Assembly: GCF_002288925.2 (NCBI RefSeq)
Contig: NW_022098069.1
Span: 82,616,380-82,680,379 of the forward strand
Length of the DNA: 64,000 bases
Source: Delphinapterus leucas
Taxonomy: Eukaryota > Chordata > Mammalia > Artiodactyla > Monodontidae
Reading direction: 5' to 3'
Every line of letters starts with the position of its first letter. Within the stretch, counting starts at the first letter, position 1. The translations under genes and the position numbers were made by a program. The notes under the pieces are model-generated. The model did no database searches. It was not told where the DNA came from and worked only from the letters and a program-made list of their open reading frames with translations. This document shows, in pieces, positions 63,671 to 64,000 of the stretch.

Positions 63671-64000
63671 GTTTTTTTTGCTGTAGACACAGGGAACGGA
63701 CTGGAGGACATGGGGTGGGAGGGGGAAGCTGGGGTGAAGTGAGAGTAGCATCGACAAATATACACTACTGAGTATAAAGCAGGTAGCTAGTGGGAAGCAG
63801 CCGCATAGCACAGGGAGATCAGCTCGGTGCTTTGTGACCACCTAGAGGGGTGGGACAGGGAGGGTAGGAGGGAGGCTCAAGAGGGAGGGGATATGGGGAC
63901 ATGTGTACACATACGGCTGATTCCCTTTGTTGCACAACGGAAATTAACACAGTATTGTGAAGCAATTACACTCCAATAAAGATTTATTAAAAAAAAAAAA
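63671..64000 (+). mobile_element. 3' segment of the twin-primed L1
   Basis: Plus-strand L1 3' UTR: acacagggaacggactggag, gcatagcacagggagatcag, aattaacacagtattgtgaa, then cactccaataaagattta and poly-A at the window end. Joined head to head with the inverted ORF2 piece at about 63670. The right TSD is outside the window. Confidence 0.92.

Noticed and set aside
63178..63765. 195-codon minus-strand frame with ORF2-like protein
   Set aside because: It is the inverted part of a truncated L1 joined to flanking sequence; the catalytic domains are absent.

Overview
This window looks like intergenic or intronic DNA of a whale or dolphin, most likely a toothed whale. The evidence is about 50 copies of the tRNA-derived CHR SINE family of Cetacea, hippos and ruminants (they open with cttccctggtgg). 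They sit on a background of mammalian L1, MIR, L2, MaLR (MLT1) and gammaretrovirus-like ERV1 repeats. I found no convincing protein-coding gene, rRNA, tRNA gene, CRISPR array or bacterial feature. Nearly all long open reading frames are shadows of SINEs or wreckage of L1 ORF2.

Three CHR SINE shapes recur, and the entries call them A, B and C. Type A is about 200 bp, has gagcggctgggcccgtgagcc in the body and runs into poly-A right after gtaccgc. Type B is about 310 bp, with repeated ccacaactactgag units and a (taaa)n or (taat)n tail. Type C is 120-200 bp, with gtccagtggttaagactc and ggaactaagatccc or a short gcaactaa body. Type A reads as B with a central deletion and an early end, which I equate (inference) with the deletion subfamilies reported in toothed whales. 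All three keep a tRNA-like head with box A and box B. Strands in the entries give the sense of the element.

Layout. 0-9 kb: ancient MIR/L2, an L1 with a nested SINE, two old L1M fragments and sparse unique DNA. 9-10.7 kb: an old L1M invaded at one site by a younger L1 and a SINE. 10.7-16 kb: mostly unique with short SINEs. 16-22.4 kb: SINE-dense, with MLT1 LTRs, a MER20 remnant and a four-layer nest at 21.3-22.4 kb. 22.4-32.5 kb: unique DNA with scattered SINEs and L1 3' ends, including a SINE with a transduced 3' flank at 25.4-25.7 kb. 32.5-34.2 kb: an old L1ME, followed by 1.6 kb of repeat-poor DNA. 36-46.4 kb: MIR-rich, with a CpG-rich ERV1 LTR at 43.1 kb. 46.4-58 kb: L1-rich, including a 3.1-kb L1 on the minus strand with broken reverse-transcriptase coding. 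58.4-63.2 kb: a cluster of ERV1 LTRs, one of them with its polypurine tract still attached. 63.2-64 kb: an inverted, twin-primed L1 that runs off the end.

The main value of the window is a readable insertion history. Many insertions have clear target-site duplications (TSDs), several sites were hit repeatedly, two SINEs carried along downstream sequence, and two L1 insertions are only about 60 bp long. Family names are from memory of consensus sequences; boundaries are good to a few bases where TSDs are given and to tens of bases elsewhere.
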